A stretch of 64,000 bases of DNA from JAAFHB01 sp942493325 (GTDB lineage Bacteria > Bacteroidota > Bacteroidia > Bacteroidales > Prolixibacteraceae). The DNA is taken from NCBI GenBank assembly GCA_942493325.1, contig OW818689.1, positions 1,302,001 through 1,366,000 of the forward strand. Reading direction: 5' to 3'. Positions 1 through 8,539 of this stretch are shown piece after piece. The position numbers were made by a program, and so were the translations under genes. Each line of letters begins with the position of its first letter. Within the stretch, counting starts at the first letter, position 1. The notes beneath the pieces were generated by a model that saw only the letters and a list, made by a program, of their open reading frames with translations, was not told where the DNA came from and made no database searches.

Positions 1-2480
1 AGGTTGGAGCTATCGAGCGAACCGAGTTCAATTTCAATATCGGCTTCACGTCTGATCAAAGGTTTCAGTTGAAGCAGGTAAAACGTTGGCCATCCATTCT
101 CGCCGGCATTGAGGTCGATCGCAAATTCCATCTCAACGGGTGAACCCATGGCCTGCTTAAAGAGCTTCATCAGCAAAATCAACGTATCTGAAAGCGGAAT
201 ATGCTGATATTCAAGAATATTGGCAAAGTTTATTACGCGTGTTCCGGGCATAGCAATCCCGGGAGTAATATAATCATTCTCAATACTATAAGTCGAAGCA
301 CAATGCTCTAGTATTCCATCTTTCTCGGCTTCGGCTATTTTATATTTCTTTATGGCCGCCATTTCTCCTTCCACTAAGAGGTCAAAATGGTCGTTGGTCA
401 AATCTATGGCATAAAACTGTCGTTGTGAATCCCTGATCTGGTCCTGGATTGAATTATTATTTAATGCGGGATATTTCGGAGAAAACCGAAAAGCCTTTTC
501 GCCGCCAACCACAGCCTGTCCGAGTCCGACTGCCATAACTGCAAAACCATCATCGGGCTCCATATAAGAGTAAGGATAATAATTGTACGACTGAGCGACT
601 CCGCTGATATCGATATAAAATTTTTGATTATGCTCATGACCCACAACCGGCTGCAGAATTATCGCCATTTTTTCCTCCTCAATCTTATAATTGATCGCGT
701 TAAAATAGGCTCGTGCATCATCGCTGAATACTGAAGCATAGACCAGTTTAACAGCGGTCCGGAGTTGTTCGAAGCGTACATTTTCATCCGGATGGTTATT
801 GGGGATCAGGTAGGTGGCATAGACACCGGAAAAAGGACGCAACAGTGAATCCTCGAAGAGGCCTGAAGATCTTACCGCCAATGGCTGCTTCACCTTCCGT
901 ACATATTGCATGAGCCTATCCTTCAGTGAATTGCTTAAGTTTGCATTCATAAAGGCCTCCTTCACCTTTTTATAATCGGTCTGATGGTACGCAACATCAA
1001 ACAGATCATTGGAATCAAGAAACTTATCAAACTCAATCGCCCCGATAATCGCAGTAGCCGGCATCCTGATATTGATACCTGGCATTAACGATTTCATGTC
1101 GATATTTTCAAGCATGTTGCACATAAATGCCATACCTCTCCCCTTTCCCCCCAGTGATCCGGGTCCCATACCAACAATGTAGCGATTACCACAAACCAGT
1201 AACGGATCGAAATTAATGATCCTGCCGCGATTTTTTTTCTCCTTCACGTCAGCAAATACTCCGAGACATATCTCCCGGATTTTTGCAGGATCATCAAACT
1301 CCTCAGTTTTGAAAGGAATTAACCTTTCTGCGATATTAATTTCGCCGCGGGCCATAAGCCATGTAGAGAAATCGTTTGACCTTCCATGGAAGACAAACGA
1401 TTCCACGGGGATTTTCATAAGTTGTTCTTCAAATTCATGGAAGTTTCTTGCAATACCAATAGGGTTTCCGCTGCCATCACGAAAGATAAAATCACCAAAT
1501 CCAAGATTTTTATTAATGAACTTACTGATATCATGACTAAGGCTATCGGAATTTTTATTAATAAACCCGGCCTGGATCTGGTCTGCCCGGGATGAATTCG
1601 AAACATCGTGCGACTGTAATAATAAGGGGATCGGATAACGGAGGTTTTGTTTGACAAATTTCAACAGTTCAATGCCTGCATCTTCGTCATTGATTCCGTT
1701 TCGCGAAAATTTCACGTCCGAAATTACGCACAAAAGATAGTCCTTATATTCGTGAATTACCTGCAATGCATCTTCATAGGTGCTTACTAACAAAACTTTA
1801 GGACGCGCCCTGTATTTGAATATCTTATGAAGTTCATCGGTCGATTCGTCCGAAACCAATGCCTGGGTCTGGGTCATCACACTGGCAAAAAGCAAAGGCA
1901 GATATCGCGAATAATATTTTATTGAATCTTCAACCAGCAAAATAATCCGCACCCCTCCGAGTCGGGTATCTTTGGCTACATTTTTTTTGTCCTCAATGTA
2001 CTTTATCATGGCCAGGAAAACATTCGCATTTCCGTTCCAGACAAACACCCGGTCGATAGCCGGTATCTTTGAGGCCGCAATCTTAAAAAACCGGACATCA
2101 TTGTTATTATTGACCAGCAATAAAATGGGGATACGTGGTTTTATGGAATTAATTTCCTCGACCACCTTCAAAGGCATCTCCTTGTCTACACCAGCCATGA
2201 TAATCACCAGATCGAAATGTCGCGAATTAATAATTTTATTTACATCTTCCTGGGCGTTCACGCTGGTAAACCGGGGTGCAGCATATAAGTTAAGCTGGAG
2301 GTATTCACCAAAAATTTTATCCGAAAATTGCCCTTCCCTTTCAATGGCATAAGCATCATATAAAGTAGCAAAGAGTAAAACCTCTTTCACTTTATTGGGC
2401 ATCAGCTCCTGGAAGATGTCCCTGTCGGTTTTTCTTCTTTTATAAATAGATGATATTGAGAGGCCTTCGAATTTGTCCAT
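1..2480 (-). CDS. PEP/pyruvate-binding domain protein with receiver-like N-terminus (partial)
   Basis: Open reading frame without stop from the ATG at 2478-2480 to the window edge (about 826 codons), so the C-terminus is missing. The N-terminal third holds two response-regulator-like folds. The first (about residues 30-130) reads FDLVIIMAGVDKEMP and lacks the usual phospho-acceptor Asp; the second (about 180-290) reads LLCVISDVKFSRNG and keeps an Asp at the expected place. The rest matches the PPDK/PEP synthase nucleotide-binding half: GPGSLGGKGRGMAF, then LAVRSSGLFEDS and MEFAID. Family knowledge: such enzymes move phosphate between ATP, pyruvate and PEP. Whether this one is a full PEP synthase depends on the phospho-His and PEP-binding domains outside the window. 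Its neighbour korAB makes or uses 2-oxoacids, which fits. A hairpin terminator lies between the two. Confidence 0.85.
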   Translation of the reverse strand, partial: MDKFEGLSISSIYKRRKTDRDIFQELMPNKVKEVLLFATLYDAYAIEREGQFSDKIFGEYLQLNLYAAPRFTSVNAQEDVNKIINSRHFDLVIIMAGVDKEMPLKVVEEINSIKPRIPILLLVNNNNDVRFFKIAASKIPAIDRVFVWNGNANVFLAMIKYIEDKKNVAKDTRLGGVRIILLVEDSIKYYSRYLPLLFASVMTQTQALVSDESTDELHKIFKYRARPKVLLVSTYEDALQVIHEYKDYLLCVISDVKFSRNGINDEDAGIELLKFVKQNLRYPIPLLLQSHDVSNSSRADQIQAGFINKNSDSLSHDISKFINKNLGFGDFIFRDGSGNPIGIARNFHEFEEQLMKIPVESFVFHGRSNDFSTWLMARGEINIAERLIPFKTEEFDDPAKIREICLGVFADVKEKKNRGRIINFDPLLVCGNRYIVGMGPGSLGGKGRGMAFMCNMLENIDMKSLMPGINIRMPATAIIGAIEFDKFLDSNDLFDVAYHQTDYKKVKEAFMNANLSNSLKDRLMQYVRKVKQPLAVRSSGLFEDSLLRPFSGVYATYLIPNNHPDENVRFEQLRTAVKLVYASVFSDDARAYFNAINYKIEEEKMAIILQPVVGHEHNQKFYIDISGVAQSYNYYPYSYMEPDDGFAVMAVGLGQAVVGGEKAFRFSPKYPALNNNSIQDQIRDSQRQFYAIDLTNDHFDLLVEGEMAAIKKYKIAEAEKDGILEHCASTYSIENDYITPGIAMPGTRVINFANILEYQHIPLSDTLILLMKLFKQAMGSPVEMEFAIDLNAGENGWPTFYLLQLKPLIRREADIEIELGSLDSSN

Positions 2481-2530
2481 TGATTACTTAATTTTTACTT
2501 TTAATGGTTTAAAGGTAATGAAAAATAGCC

Positions 2531-2562
2531 TAAAACGGGAAAAGGGCGCAATGCCCCTTTCC
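2531..2562 (-). terminator. Terminator-like hairpin after korB
   Basis: Arms GGAAAAGGGC (2538-2547) and GCCCCTTTCC (2553-2562) pair with one mismatch around a 5-nt loop. Read leftwards the stem is followed by GTTTTA, a short U-rich stretch. It lies 27 nt past the korB stop, so it probably ends the korAB transcript. Confidence 0.6.
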
Positions 2563-2588
2563 GAAATGTATAACCGGTAATTATGATT

Positions 2589-3605
2589 TTATTCAACTAC
2601 CCATGTATTTCCGCTTCGAAGAAGATCATCAATCGATTTGATCTTTGACCTGCTTTTTACTTCTTCAATTTGTTTTTCCATCAACTGGTCATAAACAGGA
2701 GCTTTTACAGCTCGGATAACACCCATTGCCACAGGCAGGTCGGGCAGTTTCATGCCGATTAGTTGCTGGTGCAGGTAGCCATAAGGTTCAGTAACATCAT
2801 GAACAAGGATATCTTCACGGGTAATGCCATTCTCACCGATTGTGACAGCTTTGAGCATTCCCTTTTCGAAGATAAGGCCTTTGTTCTTAAGATTTCCAAA
2901 GATCATAGGTTCACCGTGTTTCAAAAACAATTGCCGCTCTTCGCGCATTTTAGGATCTGAAATTTCAGCATGAATTCCATCATTGAAGATGACACAATTC
3001 TGCAGAACCTCGACCACTGAGGTCCCTTCATGTTTTGCAGCTTCTTCAAAAACTTCCTGTGAATGTTTAATATTATTGTCCACAGCTCTTGCGAAAAAGC
3101 TTCCGCCGGCTCCAAGTACGAGTTGTCCGGGGATAAAAGGATTCTCAATTGTTCCTTGCGGAGATGTTTTAGTAACAGCTCCCCGATCGGAAGTAGGTGA
3201 ATACTGCCCTTTGGTCAGTCCGTAAATTTTATTATTGAACAGGATGACATTCAGATTGATATTACGCCTGATCATGTGAATAAAATGATTTCCTCCAATA
3301 GCCAGGGCATCCCCATCGCCGGTTATTTCCCAGACGCAAAGTTTAGGGTTTGCACATTTCACACCCGAAGCGATCGCTGCTGCCCGTCCATGGATAGTGT
3401 GAAAGCCATAAGTACTCATATAATATGGAAATCGTGAAGAACATCCGATTCCTGAAATAACGACAAATTCCTCTTGTTTAATGCCCAGGGAAGCCATCGC
3501 TTTCTGGACTGAGTTGAGTACAGCATGATCGCCGCAGCCGGGACACCAGCGAACTTCATTATCACTCTTAAAATCCTTGATTGTATATTCCAATATTTCT
3601 GCCAT
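2589..3605 (-). CDS. korB: 2-oxoacid:ferredoxin oxidoreductase, beta subunit
   Basis: 338 aa, thiamine-diphosphate-binding subunit. It carries RWCPGCGDH at residues 19-27 (the CxxC iron-sulfur ligands are C21 and C24), GIGCSS near 52-57, and the TPP/Mg motif GDGDALAIGGN at 96-106 followed by NNKIYGLTKGQ. With KorA it oxidatively decarboxylates a 2-oxoacid, probably 2-oxoglutarate, to an acyl-CoA and reduces ferredoxin in the cytoplasm. The start ATG overlaps the korA stop by one base (TAATG), so translation is probably coupled. The GYxYT substrate signature cannot settle 2-oxoglutarate against pyruvate here; the two-subunit form with fused gamma-alpha is most often annotated KorAB. Confidence 0.93.
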   Translation of the reverse strand: MAEILEYTIKDFKSDNEVRWCPGCGDHAVLNSVQKAMASLGIKQEEFVVISGIGCSSRFPYYMSTYGFHTIHGRAAAIASGVKCANPKLCVWEITGDGDALAIGGNHFIHMIRRNINLNVILFNNKIYGLTKGQYSPTSDRGAVTKTSPQGTIENPFIPGQLVLGAGGSFFARAVDNNIKHSQEVFEEAAKHEGTSVVEVLQNCVIFNDGIHAEISDPKMREERQLFLKHGEPMIFGNLKNKGLIFEKGMLKAVTIGENGITREDILVHDVTEPYGYLHQQLIGMKLPDLPVAMGVIRAVKAPVYDQLMEKQIEEVKSRSKIKSIDDLLRSGNTWVVE

Positions 3606-5446
3606 TACTTTTCCTCCAGAAGCTTTTCAAAATTTTCAACTAATTCCTTCACAGTAAACGGAAGGCCCTGTACTTTATTATATTGATGATAATCAAATCC
3701 GGGATGCTTATCGCGCAGATAGCTGGCAAACTGACCCAGATTTAATTCACAAACTACCAGTTTTTTGAACCTGCCAAAAATTTCGGCAGTATTGGCAGGC
3801 AGCGGTTTGATGTAATTAAAGTGGGCAAGACCGATTTTTACTCCGTTGGCTCTCATTTCACGAACGGAACCTTCCATGTAACCGAATGTTCCACCCCATC
3901 CTATCACGAGCAGATCGCCTTGCTGCTCACCATAAACTTCAAGATCGGGAACCATTTCCACAACACGATTGACCTTCTCCTCACGAATATTGGTCATTTT
4001 CTCATGATTAGCCGGATCGTGACTCACATTGCCATTGACATCCTTTTCAAGTCCGCCAATTAAATGCTGAAAACCCTCAACCCCGGGAATCGCCCATTCA
4101 CGTGCCAGTGTCTGTGCATCCCTTGCATAGGGTTTAAAGCTGGACGGATCGGTAGCAAATCGCGGAGTTATTGGAGGTAATTCACTGAATGAAGGTATTT
4201 TCCATGGCTCAGAACCGTTTCCGAGAAATCCGTCTGTCAGTAATACGACAGGAACCATTCGCTCAAGTGCTATTTTTGCAGAGATATAGGCATAATGAAA
4301 ACAGTCTGAGGGAGAAGATGCCGCTATTACCACGAGAGGACACTCGCCGTTACGACCATATAAAGTCTGCAGCAGATCCGATTGTTCGGTTTTTGTTGGA
4401 AGTCCTGTTGATGGTCCCCCACGTTGTACATTTACTACCACAATCGGCAACTCAGCCATCACACCTAAACCCAAAGCTTCAGATTTAAGGGCGAATCCCG
4501 GACCCGATGTTGAGGTAACGGCAAGCTTTCCGGCGAATGCGGCACCAATTGTAGTACATATCCCGGCAATTTCATCTTCAGCCTGGAAACTTTTCACGCC
4601 GAGGTCCTTTCTGTCAGCAAGTGCCTGTAAGACATCTGTTGCAGGGGTAATAGGGTAAGAGCCGATAAAAAGCTCAAGACCAGCCTTATGTGCAGCTGCC
4701 AGTAATCCCCAGGCAGTGGCAAGATTGCCATTGATGGTTCTGTATATTCCTTTTTCTATCTCAGCCGGATGAACTACATACCTGGGTGTGAGATGTTCAA
4801 GATTCAATCCATAGTTCCAGCCCGCATGTAAAACCCTTAGATTTGTCTCTACCACGACCGGGCTTTTGCCAAATTTCTTTTTGATAAAATTTTCAATATA
4901 ATCCAGCGGCCTGTTGAATACCCAGCAGATCAGGCCAAGGGCAAACATATTTTTGCTCCGCAGGATACTCTTGTTATCTATTTCAAGATCTTTTAAGGCC
5001 TCCCTGGTCATACTTGTAATCGGAACCGGAATCTTAAAATAATCCTCCAGATTACATTCAACAAATGGATCATCAGTTTTCAGCTTTGCTTTTTCAAAAT
5101 TCTTGGGTGTAAAGCTGTCAATATCGTAAAAGATCGTGCCCCCGGGGCGCATAAAGCTCGCATTTGCCTTTATTGCTGCCGGATTCATGGCAACCAATAC
5201 ATGGGCAAGATCTCCCGGAGTGTTAATTTTACTTGTTCCAAATTGAACCTGAAATCCTGAAATACCTGCAACTGTTCCCTGAGGCGCCCTTATTTCGGAT
5301 GGATAATCAGGAAAGGTGGATATATCGTTTCCAAATAATGCCGAAGTGTCCGAAAAAAGCGCTCCGGACAACTGCATCCCATCTCCGGAGTCTCCCGAAA
5401 AACGAATAGCAACCTCTTCGAGTTCAATGACCTTTGTTTCAATCAT
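3605..5446 (-). CDS. korA: 2-oxoacid:ferredoxin oxidoreductase, fused gamma-alpha subunit
   Basis: 613 aa. The N-terminal about 190 residues are the gamma domain (FSGDSGDGMQLSG near 16-28, then PDYPSEIRAPQGT). The remainder is the alpha domain with the family hallmark GSYPITPATDVL near residue 263 and TSTSGPGF near 311; the C-terminal transketolase-like domain has IGWGGTFGY near 530. Together with KorB it forms the CoA-dependent 2-oxoacid:ferredoxin oxidoreductase used in the anaerobic or reductive TCA steps of Bacteroidota. It is the first gene of a two-gene operon. A TAnnTTTG-like box on the minus strand (5483-5490) lies 37 nt upstream of its start. Confidence 0.93.
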   Translation of the reverse strand: MIETKVIELEEVAIRFSGDSGDGMQLSGALFSDTSALFGNDISTFPDYPSEIRAPQGTVAGISGFQVQFGTSKINTPGDLAHVLVAMNPAAIKANASFMRPGGTIFYDIDSFTPKNFEKAKLKTDDPFVECNLEDYFKIPVPITSMTREALKDLEIDNKSILRSKNMFALGLICWVFNRPLDYIENFIKKKFGKSPVVVETNLRVLHAGWNYGLNLEHLTPRYVVHPAEIEKGIYRTINGNLATAWGLLAAAHKAGLELFIGSYPITPATDVLQALADRKDLGVKSFQAEDEIAGICTTIGAAFAGKLAVTSTSGPGFALKSEALGLGVMAELPIVVVNVQRGGPSTGLPTKTEQSDLLQTLYGRNGECPLVVIAASSPSDCFHYAYISAKIALERMVPVVLLTDGFLGNGSEPWKIPSFSELPPITPRFATDPSSFKPYARDAQTLAREWAIPGVEGFQHLIGGLEKDVNGNVSHDPANHEKMTNIREEKVNRVVEMVPDLEVYGEQQGDLLVIGWGGTFGYMEGSVREMRANGVKIGLAHFNYIKPLPANTAEIFGRFKKLVVCELNLGQFASYLRDKHPGFDYHQYNKVQGLPFTVKELVENFEKLLEEK

Positions 5447-5482
5447 AATGATAAAAATAATAAAATATTGAGTTTTTACTTA

Positions 5483-5490
5483 CAAATGTA
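5483..5490 (-). promoter_or_regulatory. Possible -7 box for korAB
   Basis: On the minus strand the sequence is TACATTTG, a match to the Bacteroidota TAnnTTTG -7 box, 37 nt upstream of the korA start. No TTTG -33 box is present at the usual distance, so the call is tentative. Confidence 0.4.
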
Positions 5491-5626
5491 CAAATAAAGC
5501 TACTGATTAATGATAATTCAATAATAAAATTCGCATTTAACTACTAATTTCGATAATCAAATCTGGAATAATTAATACGAATTGAATTCAAAACCGGCTA
5601 AATCTTCGAAATTCGGCGCATATTAC

Positions 5627-5634
5627 TAATTTTG
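5627..5634 (+). promoter_or_regulatory. Possible -7 box for gamma-carbonic anhydrase
   Basis: TAATTTTG matches TAnnTTTG and is 27 nt upstream of the ATG at 5662. The AT-rich 5447-5661 gap separates this gene from the divergent korAB operon. A clear -33 TTTG is not visible. Confidence 0.4.
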
Positions 5635-5661
5635 GAGTACAAATTAAAATAAATTTTACGA

Positions 5662-6177
5662 ATGGCTATAATAAAATCACTTCGCGGAAAAACTCCTGCC
5701 TTCGGGCTGAACTGTTTTCTGGCAGAAAACGCGGTTATCATTGGTGACACCACAATTGGAGATAATTGCAGTTTATGGTATGGGACAGTGCTTCGCGGCG
5801 ATGTTCATTACATCAAAATAGGAAATAACGTGAATATCCAGGATAATGCCGTCATACATGCCACTTTTGAGAAGTCACCCACAAATATTGGAAATAATGT
5901 CTCTATTGCCCACGGTGCCATCGTTCATGGCTGTACTATTCATGATAATGTACTGATAGGAATGAATGCCGTTGTACTGGACGAGGTTGTGGTGCACAGC
6001 AATTCTATTGTAGCCGCAGGGGCTGTTGTAACAAAGGGAACAGTCATTGAATCGGGTTCAGTCTATGCCGGCTCACCGGCAAAAAAGATAAAAGACATAA
6101 GTCCTGAACTGCTCGAAGGTGAAATTAACCGGATCGCCAATAATTATCATAAATATTCGGGATGGTATAAAGAATAA
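5662..6177 (+). CDS. Gamma-carbonic anhydrase family protein
   Basis: 171 aa made almost entirely of left-handed beta-helix hexapeptide repeats (runs such as IGDTTIGDN, IGNNVSIAHG, VLIGMNAVVL) ending in the short C-terminal helix typical of YrdA/PaaY proteins. The expected zinc ligands are H66 (VIHATF), H84 and H89 (SIAHGAIVHG); the 5-residue spacing of the last two matches the family. Members form trimers and some hydrate CO2; many small bacterial ones have weak or no measured activity, so the enzymatic role is inferred. It stands alone, divergent from korAB. A CO2-related role next to a CO2-releasing oxidoreductase is plausible but unproven. Confidence 0.88.
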   Translation: MAIIKSLRGKTPAFGLNCFLAENAVIIGDTTIGDNCSLWYGTVLRGDVHYIKIGNNVNIQDNAVIHATFEKSPTNIGNNVSIAHGAIVHGCTIHDNVLIGMNAVVLDEVVVHSNSIVAAGAVVTKGTVIESGSVYAGSPAKKIKDISPELLEGEINRIANNYHKYSGWYKE

Positions 6178-6221
6178 GGCTCTTTGTCAACTGATGAGGG
6201 TAAATGGATTTTGTAATGATT

Positions 6222-6352
6222 GCTGCTGGCTATTAGTTGCTGGCTACTGGCAGACTCAACTATAAAATAAGGAGCTATTCTTAACTTTTAAGGATCAGTG
6301 TCAAATAGTTAGCGCCATCATGCCAGCTGCAGGTTGCCAAAAGCCAGCTGCT
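6222..6352. repeat. TGGC-rich inverted repeat, copy 1
   Basis: The left arm 6222-6253 holds GCTGCTGGC and GCTGGCTACTGGCA. The right arm 6321-6352 holds TGCCAGCTGC and GCCAAAAGCCAGCTGC, roughly its reverse complement; about 67 nt lie between. A similar arrangement occurs at 47226-47338. It could fold as a long stem in RNA or single-stranded DNA. The function is unknown. Confidence 0.5.
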
Positions 6353-6422
6353 TATTGTATAATCCAATTAAAAGCAGTTTTCAAATTTACTCACACAATT
6401 CGTCATAGAACCCCAAATATCT

Positions 6423-6454
6423 TTTGATTAAAAGTTAAATTTTAGATATTTTTG
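6423..6454 (+). promoter_or_regulatory. Bacteroidota-type promoter for the nucleotidyltransferase-kinase pair
   Basis: TTTG at 6423-6426 and TATTTTTG at 6447-6454 are separated by 20 nt, a close match to the TTTG / TAnnTTTG consensus of the phylum's primary sigma factor. The expected transcription start is about 40 nt upstream of the ATG at 6504. This is the best promoter match noticed in the window. Confidence 0.65.
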
Positions 6455-6503
6455 CCTGCCGTCAAATAATCTACGGCAATCTATATTTAAATTTACGTAA
6501 TTT

Positions 6504-7403
6504 ATGAAACCGACCTTAGTTATACTCGCTGCCGGGATGGGCAGTCGTTATGGCGGCCTTAAGCAACTCGATGAAGTTGGTCCGAATGGTGAAGCGATTA
6601 TTGATTATTCATTGTATGATGCCATCCGTGCCGGATTTGGAAAAGTGGTTTTTGTGATCCGTGCCGATTTTGCCGACGCTTTCAAATCCAGGTTTGAGCC
6701 CAATCTAAAAGACAGGATTAAAGTTGAATATGTTTATCAATCGCTTGATAAGATTCCTGAAGGATCAGTAGTTCATCCCGAAAGAGAGAAGCCCTGGGGA
6801 ACAAGCCATGCGACTTTAATGGCAGAAACGGCAGTGAATGAACCCATGGCTGTTATCAATGCCGATGATTTTTATGGTAGTATCGCTTACCAGGTAATGG
6901 CCGGTTTCCTGAATTCATCGACCGACGAGAATGAGTACGCGATGGTCGGGTATAATGTGGCCAATACCCTTTCGGAATATGGTTCCGTTTCACGTGGAGT
7001 CTGCAATACGGATGAAGACGGATACCTTACAACCGTTGTTGAACGGACTAAAATTAAACGTGATGAAGACGGCATTTTCTTTTATGAGGATGACCAGCGT
7101 ACAAAACTGGCGGAAAATACTCCTGTTTCAATGAATTTCTGGGGCCTTAAACCAAATGTATTTAAATACCTGAATGAAGGATTTAAAGAATTTTTGTCAG
7201 AACATGGAAATGAATTGAAATCGGAATACTACATACCTTTGCTGATCAACGATAATATCGTGAAAGGTACGATACGTACCAAAGTTCTGCAATGTGACTC
7301 TCCCTGGTTCGGGGTGACCTACAAGGAAGACAAACCGATGGTACAACAAAGGATAAAAGACCTGATTGAATCGGGGGCATATCCCCGGAATCTTTGGATT
7401 TAA
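6504..7403 (+). CDS. Sugar-1-phosphate nucleotidyltransferase family protein
   Basis: 299 aa. It begins with the nucleotide-binding signature LAAGMGSRYGGLKQL (residues 8-22), followed by AIIDYSLYDA; VINADDFYG near 118-126 supplies the metal-binding Asp. This is the GT-A fold of NTP transferases that join a sugar phosphate to NTP. The kinase-like gene 36 bp downstream suggests a two-step salvage route: phosphorylate a free sugar at C1, then make the nucleotide sugar. The arrangement resembles N-acetylhexosamine kinase plus uridylyltransferase pairs, but the sugar and nucleotide cannot be read from the sequence. A good promoter match precedes it. Confidence 0.85.
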   Translation: MKPTLVILAAGMGSRYGGLKQLDEVGPNGEAIIDYSLYDAIRAGFGKVVFVIRADFADAFKSRFEPNLKDRIKVEYVYQSLDKIPEGSVVHPEREKPWGTSHATLMAETAVNEPMAVINADDFYGSIAYQVMAGFLNSSTDENEYAMVGYNVANTLSEYGSVSRGVCNTDEDGYLTTVVERTKIKRDEDGIFFYEDDQRTKLAENTPVSMNFWGLKPNVFKYLNEGFKEFLSEHGNELKSEYYIPLLINDNIVKGTIRTKVLQCDSPWFGVTYKEDKPMVQQRIKDLIESGAYPRNLWI

Positions 7404-7439
7404 TTCCTGATAATACAGTCCAATTTACACTTTTAATTT

Positions 7440-8534
7440 ATGAAAAATCAACAATTTTCCGGATTAGTCAGCAGGTTTGATGTACAATTAACTGTCGAAG
7501 AAGTAGTTCCGTTTGGGAATGGCTTTATTAATGACACCTACCTGGTTAAAACCTCACCCGCAACAGCACCCGATTATATGCTGCAGCGTAAAAATCATCA
7601 GATATTCAAAAATGTTCCCGGAATGATGAATAATATCCTGATCACAACCAATCACATCAGGAAAAAACTCATTGCCGCCGGAGAAACGGAAGTTGACCGT
7701 AAAGTGATGACCTATTATCCGTCAAAGGATGGCAAGATGTATGTCAATGACGATTCAGGAAATTTCTGGACCCTGTTTTTATTCATCGCTGATTGCCGCG
7801 TAGTTGAAAGCATTCAGAAACCGGAACACGCTTACAGTGCAGCCCGCGCTTTTGGTCACTTTCAGCAACAACTCGCTGATCTGCCCGGTGAAAGTCTCAT
7901 CGAAACAATTCCCAATTTCCATAACGGCATTTCAAGATTATCCGATTTTCAGTCTTCGGTATCGAATGACGCGGCAGGAAGGGTGAAAGACAACCAGGTA
8001 TTAATCGCCAATATTTTGGACCGGGCAGATGAAATGACCTCCCTGCAACGCTGGCTTAATGATCACACATTACCGCTGAGAATTACCCATAACGACACAA
8101 AAATCAATAATATTCTTTTCGATCAGGATAACAATACCTTGTGCGTAATTGACCTTGATACCGTGATGCCCGGATCTGCTCTTTACGATTTCGGGGATGC
8201 CATCCGTACCCTTGGTAATACAGCTCCAGAAGACGAGCCTGATCTGACGAAAATCGCGTTTAACAGCGAAATATACGAAGCATTTGCAAAGGGATATCTG
8301 TCGGAAGCAAAAGCTTTTTTAATTCCAAAGGAGATCGATAACCTCGCTTTTTCGTGCCGTTATATGGCATGGGAACAGGCGATGCGGTTTTTTACCGATT
8401 ACCTGAATGGTGATCTTTACTACAAAACTGATTACCCGGGCCATAACCTGGTGCGCACGAAGGCACAAATTCGCTATCTTGAAGTTCTTGAGGAGAATAA
8501 AGAGTTAATGGAATCGGTCGTAAAGGCCTGTTAA
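7440..8534 (+). CDS. Aminoglycoside-phosphotransferase-fold sugar kinase (N-acetylhexosamine 1-kinase-like)
   Basis: 364 aa. The catalytic loop is THNDTKINNILFD (H217, N218, D219 as the likely catalytic base) and the metal-binding motif is VIDLDTVMPGSALYDFGDAIR beginning with D238. These are the Brenner-type motifs of the APH/choline kinase fold. Antibiotic resistance is unlikely: the length, the PGSALYDFGD motif and the preceding nucleotidyltransferase gene point to a small-molecule kinase such as NahK. It is probably the second gene of an operon with 6504-7403 and runs convergently into murI, with only 5 bp between the two stops. Confidence 0.8.
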   Translation: MKNQQFSGLVSRFDVQLTVEEVVPFGNGFINDTYLVKTSPATAPDYMLQRKNHQIFKNVPGMMNNILITTNHIRKKLIAAGETEVDRKVMTYYPSKDGKMYVNDDSGNFWTLFLFIADCRVVESIQKPEHAYSAARAFGHFQQQLADLPGESLIETIPNFHNGISRLSDFQSSVSNDAAGRVKDNQVLIANILDRADEMTSLQRWLNDHTLPLRITHNDTKINNILFDQDNNTLCVIDLDTVMPGSALYDFGDAIRTLGNTAPEDEPDLTKIAFNSEIYEAFAKGYLSEAKAFLIPKEIDNLAFSCRYMAWEQAMRFFTDYLNGDLYYKTDYPGHNLVRTKAQIRYLEVLEENKELMESVVKAC

Positions 8535-8539
8535 AGGAA

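Larger units (their letters stand above)
6178..6503. other. Gene-free 326-bp gap with inverted TGGC-rich arms and a promoter
   Basis: No gene seen. It contains an imperfect inverted repeat (6222-6253 against 6321-6352) built from GCTGGCTACTGGC-like words, and at its right end the promoter boxes for the nucleotidyltransferase gene. Confidence 0.7.

Noticed and set aside
7440..8534. Aminoglycoside resistance gene
   Set aside because: The fold is shared, but the neighbouring nucleotidyltransferase and the motif variants point to sugar kinase activity.
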